A stretch of 64,000 bases of DNA from RSA9 sp036381195. GTDB taxonomy: Bacteria > Gemmatimonadota > Gemmatimonadetes > Longimicrobiales > RSA9. Below are positions 1 through 7,657 of this stretch, piece after piece. The position numbers and the translations under genes were made by a program. How positions within the stretch are numbered: position 1 is the stretch's first letter; each line of letters opens with the position of its first letter. Below the pieces are notes generated by a model, which searched no databases, was not told the origin of the DNA, and saw only the letters and a list, made by a program, of their open reading frames with translations. The stretch lies in contig DASVDH010000012.1 in NCBI GenBank assembly GCA_036381195.1, positions 1 to 64,000 on the forward strand, given 5' to 3'.

Positions 1-1564
1 CCGGCAGTCGCTCGAGGAGATGTGGCGGCCGCAGTTCGCCGCGCCCGGTGAGATCGCGGGCTACGGGCTCGGCTTCGGCATCTCGGAGCTTGAGGGGCGG
101 CGCAGGATGGGGCACGGCGGCGCGATCTACGGCTTCGCGACCGAGCTCGCCTTCCTGCCCGACGAGAAGCTGGGCGTCGTGGCGGTGACGACGCTCGATG
201 CCGCGAACGTGGTGGTCGAGCGGATCGCGGATCACGCGCTCCGCGCCATGCTCGCGGCGCGGGCGGGCGAGGCGCCGCCGGCGCCGGACACGACGAGCGC
301 GCTGCCGGAGGGTCGAGCCGCGGCGCTCGAGGGCCGCTACGAGGGCAAGGGCGGCGCTGTCGAGCTGGTGGACCGGTACGGCCGGCTGCTGATGCTGCCA
401 CTGCGCGGCGGGTTCCGCACCGAGCTCCGCGCCGCAGGGGACGCGCTCCTCTCCGACAGCCGGCTCGACTACGGCACGCGGGTCGTCCCGATCGGCACCG
501 ATGCGCTGGTCGTGGGCAGGGACACGCTGCGGCGGGTTCCGGCGCAGCGCCCCGCACCCCCACCGGAACGCTGGCGGGGCCTGATCGGCGAGTACGGCTG
601 GGACCACAACATCCTCTACATCCTCGAGCGGGATGGGCGGCTGCACGCCCTCATCGAGTGGTTCTTCGAGTATCCGCTCGAAGAGGTATCGGCGGACGTC
701 TTCGCGTTCCCGGACTGGGGGCTGTACGCGGGCGAGCGGCTCGTCTTCACGCGTGACGAGCACGGCCGCGCGACGAGCGTCGAGGCGGCGAGCGTCGTCT
801 TCCCCCGCAGGAACGTGGGCACCGAGGCCGGCGAGACGTTCCGGATCGAGCCCGTCCGCCCGGTCGAGGAGCTGCGTGCCGAGGCGCTGGCGGCCTCGCC
901 GCCGCGCGAGGAGGGCGAGTTCCGGGAGCCGGAGCTGGTCGAGCTGATCACGCTGGACCCGACGATTCGGCTCGACATCCGTTACGCGACGACGAACAAC
1001 TTCATGGGCGCGGTCTTCTATACCGAGCCGCGGGCGTTCCTCCAGCGTCCGGCGGCGGAGGCCCTCGTGCGGGCCCACCGGAAGCTGCGCGAGCAGGGGT
1101 TCGGCCTGCTGATCCACGATGCGTACCGCCCGTGGCACGTGACCAAGATGTTCTGGGACGCCACGCCGGAGGACCAGAAGATCTTCGTGGCGGATCCGAG
1201 CCAGGGCTCGCGGCACAACCGGGGCTCCGCGGTGGACCTCACGCTCTTCGACCTGCGGACGGGCGAGCCGGTCCAGATGGTGGGCGGCTACGACGAGTTC
1301 TCGGACCGCTCGTTCCCGGACTACCCCGGCGGGACCTCGCTCCAGCGGTGGCACCGCGAGGTGCTGCGCGACGCGATGGAGGCCGAGGGCTTCCGCGTTT
1401 ACGACTGGGAATGGTGGCACTTCGACCACGAGGATTGGGCGGAGTACCCGATCCTCAACGTTCCCTTCGAGCAGATCCCCGCGCCCGCGACGGCCGGCCG
1501 GGCAGCGCCGCGGCGGCTCGTGGCCACGGCTGCTGGCGCCGGCCCGGAGCGGCCTGGTCGATGA
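1..1564 (+). CDS. Serine hydrolase (beta-lactamase fold) fused to VanX-type D-Ala-D-Ala dipeptidase (5' partial)
   Basis: The reading frame is open from the left edge, so the true start lies outside the window; about 520 codons are present. The first ~85 residues are the C-terminal end of a PF00144-type serine hydrolase, with the HGG motif that replaces KTG in that family. A middle region of ~200 residues resembles the extra C-terminal domain common in such proteins. The last ~200 residues are a peptidase M15D (VanX) domain with the zinc motif SRHNRGSAVD and the catalytic EWWH. Known VanX enzymes split D-Ala-D-Ala. The fusion of a serine peptidase-like domain to VanX is unusual. The stop overlaps the next start (ATGA), so it is coupled to the acyltransferase and racemase genes. 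Confidence 0.85.
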   Translation, partial: RQSLEEMWRPQFAAPGEIAGYGLGFGISELEGRRRMGHGGAIYGFATELAFLPDEKLGVVAVTTLDAANVVVERIADHALRAMLAARAGEAPPAPDTTSALPEGRAAALEGRYEGKGGAVELVDRYGRLLMLPLRGGFRTELRAAGDALLSDSRLDYGTRVVPIGTDALVVGRDTLRRVPAQRPAPPPERWRGLIGEYGWDHNILYILERDGRLHALIEWFFEYPLEEVSADVFAFPDWGLYAGERLVFTRDEHGRATSVEAASVVFPRRNVGTEAGETFRIEPVRPVEELRAEALAASPPREEGEFREPELVELITLDPTIRLDIRYATTNNFMGAVFYTEPRAFLQRPAAEALVRAHRKLREQGFGLLIHDAYRPWHVTKMFWDATPEDQKIFVADPSQGSRHNRGSAVDLTLFDLRTGEPVQMVGGYDEFSDRSFPDYPGGTSLQRWHREVLRDAMEAEGFRVYDWEWWHFDHEDWAEYPILNVPFEQIPAPATAGRAAPRRLVATAAGAGPERPGR

Positions 1565-2433
1565 CGCACGTGCGCGACGGCATGGAGCCGGGGGACGCGA
1601 CGGGCGCCGCGGCCACGACGGTGGACGTGCGGCCTCTGCGCACGCACGAGGACTTCGCCGCCTGCGTCGAGCTCCAGCGCTTGACCTGGGGTGGGGACTA
1701 CACGGACATCGTGCCGGCGAGCCTGCTGAAGGTCGTGCCGAAGGTCGGCGGCGTGGTGGCCGGCGCGTTCGGCGGGGACGGCCGCATGCTCGGGTTCGTG
1801 TTCGGGGTGACCGGCATCAGGGGCGGGCGCGTCGCGCACTGGTCGCACATGCTCGCCGTACGGCCCGAGGCGCGCAACCTGGGCATTGGCCGGCGCCTGA
1901 AAGAATACCAGCGCGAGATGGCTGCGAAGCTGGGTGCCGAGGCGATCTACTGGACGTTCGATCCGCTCATCGCGCGCAACGCGCACCTGAACCTGACGCG
2001 GCTGGGCGCCGAGGTCGTCGAGTACTCGCCGGACATGTACGGCCGGACGGGGAGCGACCTCCACGTCCTGGGCACGGACCGGCTCGTCGTGGTCTGGCGG
2101 ATCGCGGAGGGCGCGCCCGCCGGCGCGCGGGCCGTGGCGCCGGTGGGCGTGGACGCCGCGCCGATCGTGAACCGCGGCCCGGGCGGCGAGCCACTTGCCG
2201 ACACCGCGGTATTCGCCGAGCATCCGCTGGTGCGCATCGAGGTGCCGGCCGACATCGAGGGGGTGCGTGCGTCGTCCATGGATCTGGCCATGCGCTGGCG
2301 CGAGGCGATCCGGCGCGCGTTCTCCTGGTATCTCGGCCGCGGCTACCGGGTCGTGGGCTTCAGCCGCGAGCTGGAAGCCGGCCGCTGCCATTACGCGTTG
2401 GCCGCGCCGGGCGCGGCAGGAGTGGATGCTTGA
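1561..2433 (+). CDS. GNAT family N-acyltransferase (COG3375-like)
   Basis: 290 residues. The start is the ATG that overlaps the previous stop as ATGA. The N-terminal half is a GNAT domain: the segment LAVRPEARNLGIGRRLKEYQ is the acyl-CoA binding loop (R/Q-x-x-G-x-G/A type). It looks like the COG3375 group, which is often encoded beside N-acylamino acid racemases of the enolase superfamily. In Geobacillus such a neighbour N-succinylates D-amino acids before racemisation; the same role here is inferred from the next gene, which it overlaps by one base. The C-terminal ~90 residues are less conserved. The acyl donor cannot be read from the sequence. Confidence 0.85.
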   Translation: MTHVRDGMEPGDATGAAATTVDVRPLRTHEDFAACVELQRLTWGGDYTDIVPASLLKVVPKVGGVVAGAFGGDGRMLGFVFGVTGIRGGRVAHWSHMLAVRPEARNLGIGRRLKEYQREMAAKLGAEAIYWTFDPLIARNAHLNLTRLGAEVVEYSPDMYGRTGSDLHVLGTDRLVVVWRIAEGAPAGARAVAPVGVDAAPIVNRGPGGEPLADTAVFAEHPLVRIEVPADIEGVRASSMDLAMRWREAIRRAFSWYLGRGYRVVGFSRELEAGRCHYALAAPGAAGVDA

Positions 2434-3557
2434 TGCTTCGGATCGACTGGCTCGTCCTGCGGGAGATCCGCCTGCCGCTTCGCGAGCCGTTCCGCATCTC
2501 TTCCGGCGAGGTCTCGGAGCGGCGCATCCTGTTGCTCGAGCTGCACCACCCGGACGGGATCGTCGGATGGTCGGAGTGCGTGGCAGGCGAGCAACCGAAC
2601 TACAGTCCGGAGACGATCGACACGGCCTGGTTCGCGATCCGGGAGTGGCTCGCGCCGCGCATCCTGGGCCGGACGCTGGCCGGCCCCGAGGAGGTGCAGC
2701 CGCTGCTGGACGCGGGGCTGCGCGGGCACCGCATGGCCAAGGCCGCCGTCGAGATGGGCGCGTGGGAGCTCGCCGCGCGCCTGAGGTCGTTGCCGCTCGC
2801 GCGGCTGCTCGGCGGCACGCGCGAGCGGGTCGCGGTCGGCATCTCGCTCGGCATCCAGGACGACCCGGCCGCGCTGGTCGAGCGGGCGCGGGCGGCGCTC
2901 GCGCAGGGCTACCGCAAGGTCAAGATCAAGATCAAGCCAGGTGCGGACGTGGAGTACGTGGGGGCCGTGCGCGAGGCCGTGGGGCCGGAGCCGTCGCTCA
3001 TGGCGGATGCGAACTCGGCGTACACGCTCGCGGATGCGGATCATCTCTCGCAACTCGATGCCTTCGGCCTGATGATGATCGAGCAGCCGCTCGACCGCGA
3101 GGACCTGGTGCGGCACGCGCGGCTCCAGCAGCGGCTCCGTACGCCGATCTGCCTGGACGAGTCCATCACCGGGCTGGACCGTGCGGAGGACATGGTCGCG
3201 CTCGGCAGCGGCCGGATCGTGAACATCAAGCCGGGGCGGGTCGGCGGCTTCCGCTCCTCGATCGCCATCCACGATTATTGCGCGCGTCACGGAATCCCGG
3301 TGTGGTGCGGCGGGATGCTCGAGAGCGGGATCGGCCGGGCGCACAACGTGGCGCTCGCCTCCCTGCCGAACTTCACGCTGCCGGGCGACCTCTCGCCGAG
3401 CGCGCGCTACTGGGAGCGTGACATCGTCGTGCCGGAATGGACGATGGCACCCGATGGCATGGTGGACGTGCCGCTGCACGCGCCGGGGATCGGCGTCGAG
3501 GTGGACGTGGATCGCATCGACGACCTGACCGTCCGGCGCGAAGTCCTGTCCTGCTGA
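2433..3557 (+). CDS. Enolase-superfamily N-acylamino acid racemase / o-succinylbenzoate synthase-like protein
   Basis: 374 residues. ATG is chosen within TGATG, so translation is coupled to the acyltransferase; a TTG one codon earlier is less likely. Muconate-lactonising-type barrel residues are visible: the KVKIKIKPG segment carries the KxK acid/base lysine, DANSAY and EQPL carry metal ligands, CLDES the third ligand, and NIKPGRVGG the second catalytic lysine. Proteins of this group make o-succinylbenzoate (MenC) or racemise N-succinylamino acids. No other men genes are nearby, while a D-Ala-D-Ala dipeptidase and an acyltransferase are, so N-acyl-amino acid racemisation is the better guess. 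Substrate specificity is unproven. Confidence 0.85.
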   Translation: MLRIDWLVLREIRLPLREPFRISSGEVSERRILLLELHHPDGIVGWSECVAGEQPNYSPETIDTAWFAIREWLAPRILGRTLAGPEEVQPLLDAGLRGHRMAKAAVEMGAWELAARLRSLPLARLLGGTRERVAVGISLGIQDDPAALVERARAALAQGYRKVKIKIKPGADVEYVGAVREAVGPEPSLMADANSAYTLADADHLSQLDAFGLMMIEQPLDREDLVRHARLQQRLRTPICLDESITGLDRAEDMVALGSGRIVNIKPGRVGGFRSSIAIHDYCARHGIPVWCGGMLESGIGRAHNVALASLPNFTLPGDLSPSARYWERDIVVPEWTMAPDGMVDVPLHAPGIGVEVDVDRIDDLTVRREVLSC

Positions 3558-3576
3558 CCCTGTACGAGGGAACACG

Positions 3577-4710
3577 ATGAACGAGGAGACCGTGGTATCC
3601 GGAGGGCGGACGTGGAACGCGCGCGGCGGATCGAGGGTGCGGCGCGGGTGGGCGGGGCGGTTCGCGCGCGGGTCCGTGCTGTGGCTTTGCGCGGCCGCAG
3701 CCCCGGCGCTGGGGGGACCCGCCGCGCCGGCGCTCCACGCCCAGCCGGCGGCGGTGGCGGCGGACCCGGGGCTCGAGCGGCTCGAGCGCGAGATCGCGCG
3801 GCTGGCCGAGCTGGCCGGGGGGACCGTCGGCGTGGCGGCGGTGCACCTCGAAACCGGCCGCGCCGTTTATCACAACCGCACCGAACGCTTCCCCATGGCC
3901 AGCTCGTACAAGGTTCCGATCGCCGTACAGCTGCTGACGCGGGTGGACCGTGGCGAGCTGAGACTGGACAGTCTGATCGAGGTCCGGCAGGAGGACCTGC
4001 ACCCGGGCAGCGGCACGCTCACGTCCCTGTTCAACGATCCGGGCGTGGTCCTCTCGGTGCGCAACCTGCTGGAGCTGATGCTCCTGATCAGCGACAACAG
4101 CGCGACGGACATCATGCTCCGGACCGCCGGGGGCGCGGCGGCCGTCACGGCGCGCATGCGGGCGGTCGGCGCCGAAGGGATCCGCGTGGACCGGCCGACC
4201 TCGCTGCTGATCGGCGACTGGCTCGGCGTGAAGGGCCTCCCGGAGAACGGCGAGATCTCGCCCGCCGAGTTCGACGAACGGGTGGACGCCGTCCCGCAAG
4301 CGCAGCGGGATTCGGCCGCGGCCGCGTTCGACGTCGATCCGCGTGACACCGCAACGCCCGAGGCGATGGCGCGGCTCCTCGAGCGCATCTGGCGCGGGGA
4401 GATCCTGAGCCCGGAGAGCTCGGAGCTGCTGCTGGACATCATGCGGCGTTGTGAAACGGGGGCCGGGCGCATCAAGGGGATGCTCCCGCCATGGGTCGAG
4501 GTGGCGCACAAGACCGGGACGATCGGCGGGACCACGAACGACGTGGGGATCATCTACCTGCCGGGCGATGCGGGGCACGTCGTCACGGTCGTCTTCGTGA
4601 AGGAGTCCAAGCGGCCGATCCCCGAGCGGGAGAAAGCGATCGCGTACATCTCCCGGGCGATCTACGACTACTTCCTGTTCAACCCGGGCACCAGGGTGTC
4701 CAGCCGCTGA
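3577..4710 (+). CDS. Class A beta-lactamase-like serine hydrolase, exported
   Basis: 377 residues with a basic N-terminus and a hydrophobic segment (about 30-56) ending near Ala-His-Ala, a likely signal peptide. Class A signature residues are present: SSYK (active-site Ser109, Lys112), SDN at 172-174 and KTGT at 312-315. The SDN-to-KTG distance is about 35 residues longer than in TEM enzymes. The omega loop lacks a recognisable ExxLN motif, although the following DPRDTATP matches the class A stretch after it. It could be a true beta-lactamase with an altered deacylation residue or a penicillin-interacting peptidase relative. It sits 19 bases after the racemase gene, with a GAGGG ribosome site. 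Confidence 0.8.
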   Translation: MNEETVVSGGRTWNARGGSRVRRGWAGRFARGSVLWLCAAAAPALGGPAAPALHAQPAAVAADPGLERLEREIARLAELAGGTVGVAAVHLETGRAVYHNRTERFPMASSYKVPIAVQLLTRVDRGELRLDSLIEVRQEDLHPGSGTLTSLFNDPGVVLSVRNLLELMLLISDNSATDIMLRTAGGAAAVTARMRAVGAEGIRVDRPTSLLIGDWLGVKGLPENGEISPAEFDERVDAVPQAQRDSAAAAFDVDPRDTATPEAMARLLERIWRGEILSPESSELLLDIMRRCETGAGRIKGMLPPWVEVAHKTGTIGGTTNDVGIIYLPGDAGHVVTVVFVKESKRPIPEREKAIAYISRAIYDYFLFNPGTRVSSR

Positions 4711-4734
4711 GTCGGCGTGGCGCCGGAGGAACGC

Positions 4735-6093
4735 ATGGCACGAGAACTCGAACGGGTCCTGGCGCTGCGGGAGCTGATCCTCATCGTCGTCGGCACGGTG
4801 ATCGGGTCGGGCATCTTCATCGTGCCGGCCACGACGCTCCAGCAGACCGGCGGACTGATCGGCCCGGCACTGCTGGTCTGGGCGATCGCCGGCGTGCTCT
4901 CGCTGCTGGGCGCGCTGACATACGGCGAGCTGGGCGCGATGAACCCGGAAGCCGGTGGCCTCTACGTCTACATCCGGGATGCGTTCGGCCGGCTGCCGGC
5001 GTTCCTCTACGGCTGGACGTTGTTCTTCGTGATCGGCAGCGGCTCGGTCGCGACGCTGGCGGTCGCGGCGTCGTCGTACCTCGGCGAGTTGCTGCCGTTG
5101 ACCCCGCCGCTCGCCAGGGTGGTCGCGATCCTCACGATCGCGGTGGTCGCGGTGGTGAACGTGAAGGGGACGGACGACGGCGCGGCCGTCCAGGACTGGA
5201 CGACGCTGCTGAAGGCGGGCGCGATCGTGGTCATGAGCGCGATCCTCATCGCCGCGGGAACGGGGTTCGTCCGCGGCGACGTCCCCGTCTGGCCGGAGCG
5301 TGTGACGGGCTCGCTGCTGTCCGGCATCGGGCTGGCCATGATCGGCGTGCTGTGGGCCTACGAGGGCTGGCAGTACGTGACGTTCTCGGCGGGTGAGGCG
5401 CTGGACCCGCAGCGCACGTTCCCGCGGGGCATCATCATCGGCACGGGGGCGCTGATCGCGATCTACCTGCTGGCCAACGTGGCGTACGTGGCGGCGCTCG
5501 GCCCCACGGCCGCGGCGGGGTCCGAGCGGATCGCGGCCGATGCCGTCGGCGCGCTCCTGGGCCCGTTGGCCGGGAAGCTGATCGCGGCGATGATCGTGCT
5601 GTCGATGATCGGCGCGGCCAACGGCATCACGCTGACCGCGCCGCGCGTGTTCTACGCGATGGCCCGCGACGGGCTGTTCTTCCGGCGTCTCGCCGAAGTG
5701 CACCCCCGCTTCGGGACGCCGGCCTTCGCGATCATCGCCGGCTCGCTCTGGGCCATGGTGCTTGCCGCGACCGGCACCTTCGAGCAGCTCCTGACCTACG
5801 TGGTCTTCGCCGGCTGGATCTTTTACGCGCTCGGCGCGCTGAGCATCTTCGCCTATCGCCGCCGGCAGCCGGACGCGAGCCGGCCGTTCCGCGTGCCGGG
5901 CTACCCGATCACGCCGATCCTCTTCGTGGCCTCGGCGGCCGCGATCGTCGTGAACACGCTGCTCACGCAACCGGCCCGCGCCGCGGTGGGGCTCGGCGTG
6001 GTGCTCGCCGGCGCCCCGTTCTTCTTCCTCTGGCGCGCGCGGGCCGCGCGGACGGAGGCCGCCGGAGCGACGGCAGCGGCGCAGGCGGAGTAG
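4735..6093 (+). CDS. APC superfamily amino acid permease
   Basis: 452 residues, the usual length for the family, with about 12 hydrophobic segments. The N-terminal VIGSGIFIVPA segment is the conserved APC TM1 motif for substrate binding. ATG is preferred over a GTG 18 bases upstream because GGAGGA lies 5 bases before it. Likely role: inner-membrane uptake of an amino acid. It follows the beta-lactamase-like gene by 24 bases and closes a run containing a dipeptidase, acyltransferase and racemase, so import of amino acids feeding that route is plausible. The substrate cannot be told from the sequence. Confidence 0.88.
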   Translation: MARELERVLALRELILIVVGTVIGSGIFIVPATTLQQTGGLIGPALLVWAIAGVLSLLGALTYGELGAMNPEAGGLYVYIRDAFGRLPAFLYGWTLFFVIGSGSVATLAVAASSYLGELLPLTPPLARVVAILTIAVVAVVNVKGTDDGAAVQDWTTLLKAGAIVVMSAILIAAGTGFVRGDVPVWPERVTGSLLSGIGLAMIGVLWAYEGWQYVTFSAGEALDPQRTFPRGIIIGTGALIAIYLLANVAYVAALGPTAAAGSERIAADAVGALLGPLAGKLIAAMIVLSMIGAANGITLTAPRVFYAMARDGLFFRRLAEVHPRFGTPAFAIIAGSLWAMVLAATGTFEQLLTYVVFAGWIFYALGALSIFAYRRRQPDASRPFRVPGYPITPILFVASAAAIVVNTLLTQPARAAVGLGVVLAGAPFFFLWRARAARTEAAGATAAAQAE

Positions 6094-6108
6094 GCCGCGC
6101 GCCGATCC

Positions 6109-6164
6109 CGGCCCGCAGCCCGAGCGGCCCGCAGCCCGAGCGGCCCGTAGCCCGAGCGGCCCGT
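6109..6164. repeat. 16-bp tandem repeat in intergenic region
   Basis: Three consecutive copies of the 16-mer CGGCCCGCAGCCCGAG (third copy with C to T at position 8) are followed by a partial fourth. They lie just after the permease stop. The remainder of the 290-base gap up to 6383 shows no gene; CCCGTCG and CGACGGG further on could pair into a loose hairpin. Confidence 0.8.
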
Positions 6165-6383
6165 CGCGCTGCGGGCCGATGCCGCCGGCCGACGGGCGCG
6201 CCGCGGCGAGCGGATTCGCCCCGGGCGGCGCTCCGGCCGTTCGGGATGGAGCGGGCGGCGTCTCCCCACAGCAGATCCTGTTTTCCCCGACAGACACGCG
6301 CGTCGCGCGGCGTAGTTTCTGGACCGTGGCAGCACGGAGGGCGCCCCCGTGCCGCCGCGGCGTCCTTTGCTCGGGAGGCGACG

Positions 6384-7511
6384 ATGCGCGGCTTTCGACT
6401 CGGCCGGATCCTCGGCGTCGAGGTGCGGATCGACCGGTCCTGGTTCATCATCTTCTTCCTGATCCTCTGGACGTTCACTGCGGGCGTGTTCCCGGCCGGC
6501 TACCCGGGCCATGGGCCGGGGACTTACGCCGCGATGGGAGTCGCGGGGACGCTGCTGTTCTTTGCATCGCTGCTCGCGCACGAGCTCGCGCACTCGGTCG
6601 TCGCGCGCAGGCGGGGCATCCCGGTGGAGGGCATTACGCTCTTCGTCTTCGGCGGGATCGCGCACGCGCGCATGGAGGCGGAGCGGCCGGGCGACGAGTT
6701 CGTGATCGCGGGCGTCGGCCCGCTTTCGAGTCTGCTGATCGGCGCGCTGTTCGGCGCGGCCGGGGCGGTGGGCCGCTGGGCCGGCCTGAGCCCGGCGATC
6801 ACCGGCGTCGCGGCGTACCTGTCATCCATCAACATCGTGCTGGCGTTGTTCAACCTCTTGCCCGGGTTCCCGCTCGACGGCGGGCGCCTGTTCCGCGCGG
6901 CGGCCTGGAAGGTGACGGGAGACGCGACGAAGGCGACGCGGTGGGCCACGGCTGGGGGAGCCGGGCTCGGTTACGCCCTCATCGCGGTCGGCGCGCTGCA
7001 GCTCATCCTGGTGGGCAACCTCGTCGGCGGGGTCTGGCTCATGTTCATCGGGTGGTTCCTGCGTTCCGCGGCGGAGGCGAGCATGACACAGCACCTCTTG
7101 CTCGGCTCGCTGGAGGGTGTGTACGCGCGGGACCTGATGAGCCCCCGGCCCGAGACGGTGCCGGCCGCGCTGGGGCTGGACGAGTTCGTCGAAGAGTATC
7201 TCGTGCGCGGCCGCCACAGCGGGTACCCGGTCCTGGACAGCGGCCGGACCGTGGGGTTGATGACGCTCGAGCGGGTCAGGGCGGTGCCGCGCGCGGAGTG
7301 GTCGCGGCGCACCGTGGCGGACGCGATGCTGCCGCTGAACGAGGAGCTCACCGTACGGCCGCAGGAGAGCATGGCCAGCGTGCTGGAGAAGCTGGGGCGC
7401 GCGGCCGCCGGCCGCGTTCTCGTGACCTGTAACGGCAACGTGGAAGGCGTGATCACGCAGGGCGACCTGGCCCGCTGGTTCCAGCGCCTCCGGTTGCTGG
7501 CGCGGAACTGA
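6384..7511 (+). CDS. Site-2 protease family M50B metalloprotease with CBS domains
   Basis: 375 residues. ATG is chosen because GGGAGG precedes it. The protein is an integral membrane zinc protease: HELAH (HExxH) lies in an early membrane helix and NLLPGFPLDGGR carries the third ligand Asp. After about six hydrophobic segments, the C-terminal ~130 residues form a CBS pair beginning at ARDLMSP and running to the end. This matches the SpoIVFB/Rip-like group with CBS domains, which cleave membrane-bound regulators and may sense nucleotides. No obvious substrate gene is adjacent. It is separated from upstream genes by a repeat-bearing gap, so it is likely transcribed alone. Confidence 0.9.
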   Translation: MRGFRLGRILGVEVRIDRSWFIIFFLILWTFTAGVFPAGYPGHGPGTYAAMGVAGTLLFFASLLAHELAHSVVARRRGIPVEGITLFVFGGIAHARMEAERPGDEFVIAGVGPLSSLLIGALFGAAGAVGRWAGLSPAITGVAAYLSSINIVLALFNLLPGFPLDGGRLFRAAAWKVTGDATKATRWATAGGAGLGYALIAVGALQLILVGNLVGGVWLMFIGWFLRSAAEASMTQHLLLGSLEGVYARDLMSPRPETVPAALGLDEFVEEYLVRGRHSGYPVLDSGRTVGLMTLERVRAVPRAEWSRRTVADAMLPLNEELTVRPQESMASVLEKLGRAAAGRVLVTCNGNVEGVITQGDLARWFQRLRLLARN

Positions 7512-7546
7512 GGCGGAAGCGAGAGCGAGCCGGCGAGCGGGAGCCG

Positions 7547-7640
7547 GACGGGTCGGCGGGGCTCGCCGCTCCGGCGACCCGCAGGCGGGTCACGACGGGT
7601 CGGCGGGGGTCGCCGCTCCGGCGCCCCACAGGCCGGCCAC
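7547..7640. repeat. 47-bp tandem duplication
   Basis: Two adjacent 47-base copies (7547-7593 and 7594-7640), each starting GACGGGTCGGCGGGG, differ at only a few positions. They lie between the convergent site-2 protease and histidine kinase genes. Internal inverted GC-rich stretches could form hairpins and act as a shared terminator; no T-run follows. Confidence 0.8.
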
Positions 7641-7657
7641 GCGCGGGCGGCGACGGC

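Noticed and set aside
2433..3557. Calling the enolase-superfamily gene menC for menaquinone synthesis
   Set aside because: No other menaquinone gene nearby; the neighbours (dipeptidase, acyltransferase) fit N-acylamino acid racemisation better. MenC activity remains possible.
3373..6297. Very long open frame on the minus strand opposite the racemase, beta-lactamase-like and permease genes
   Set aside because: Shadow of GC-rich coding DNA: its translation is rich in Arg, Ala, Gly, His and Pro, has no domain, and is opposed by three genes with clear motifs.
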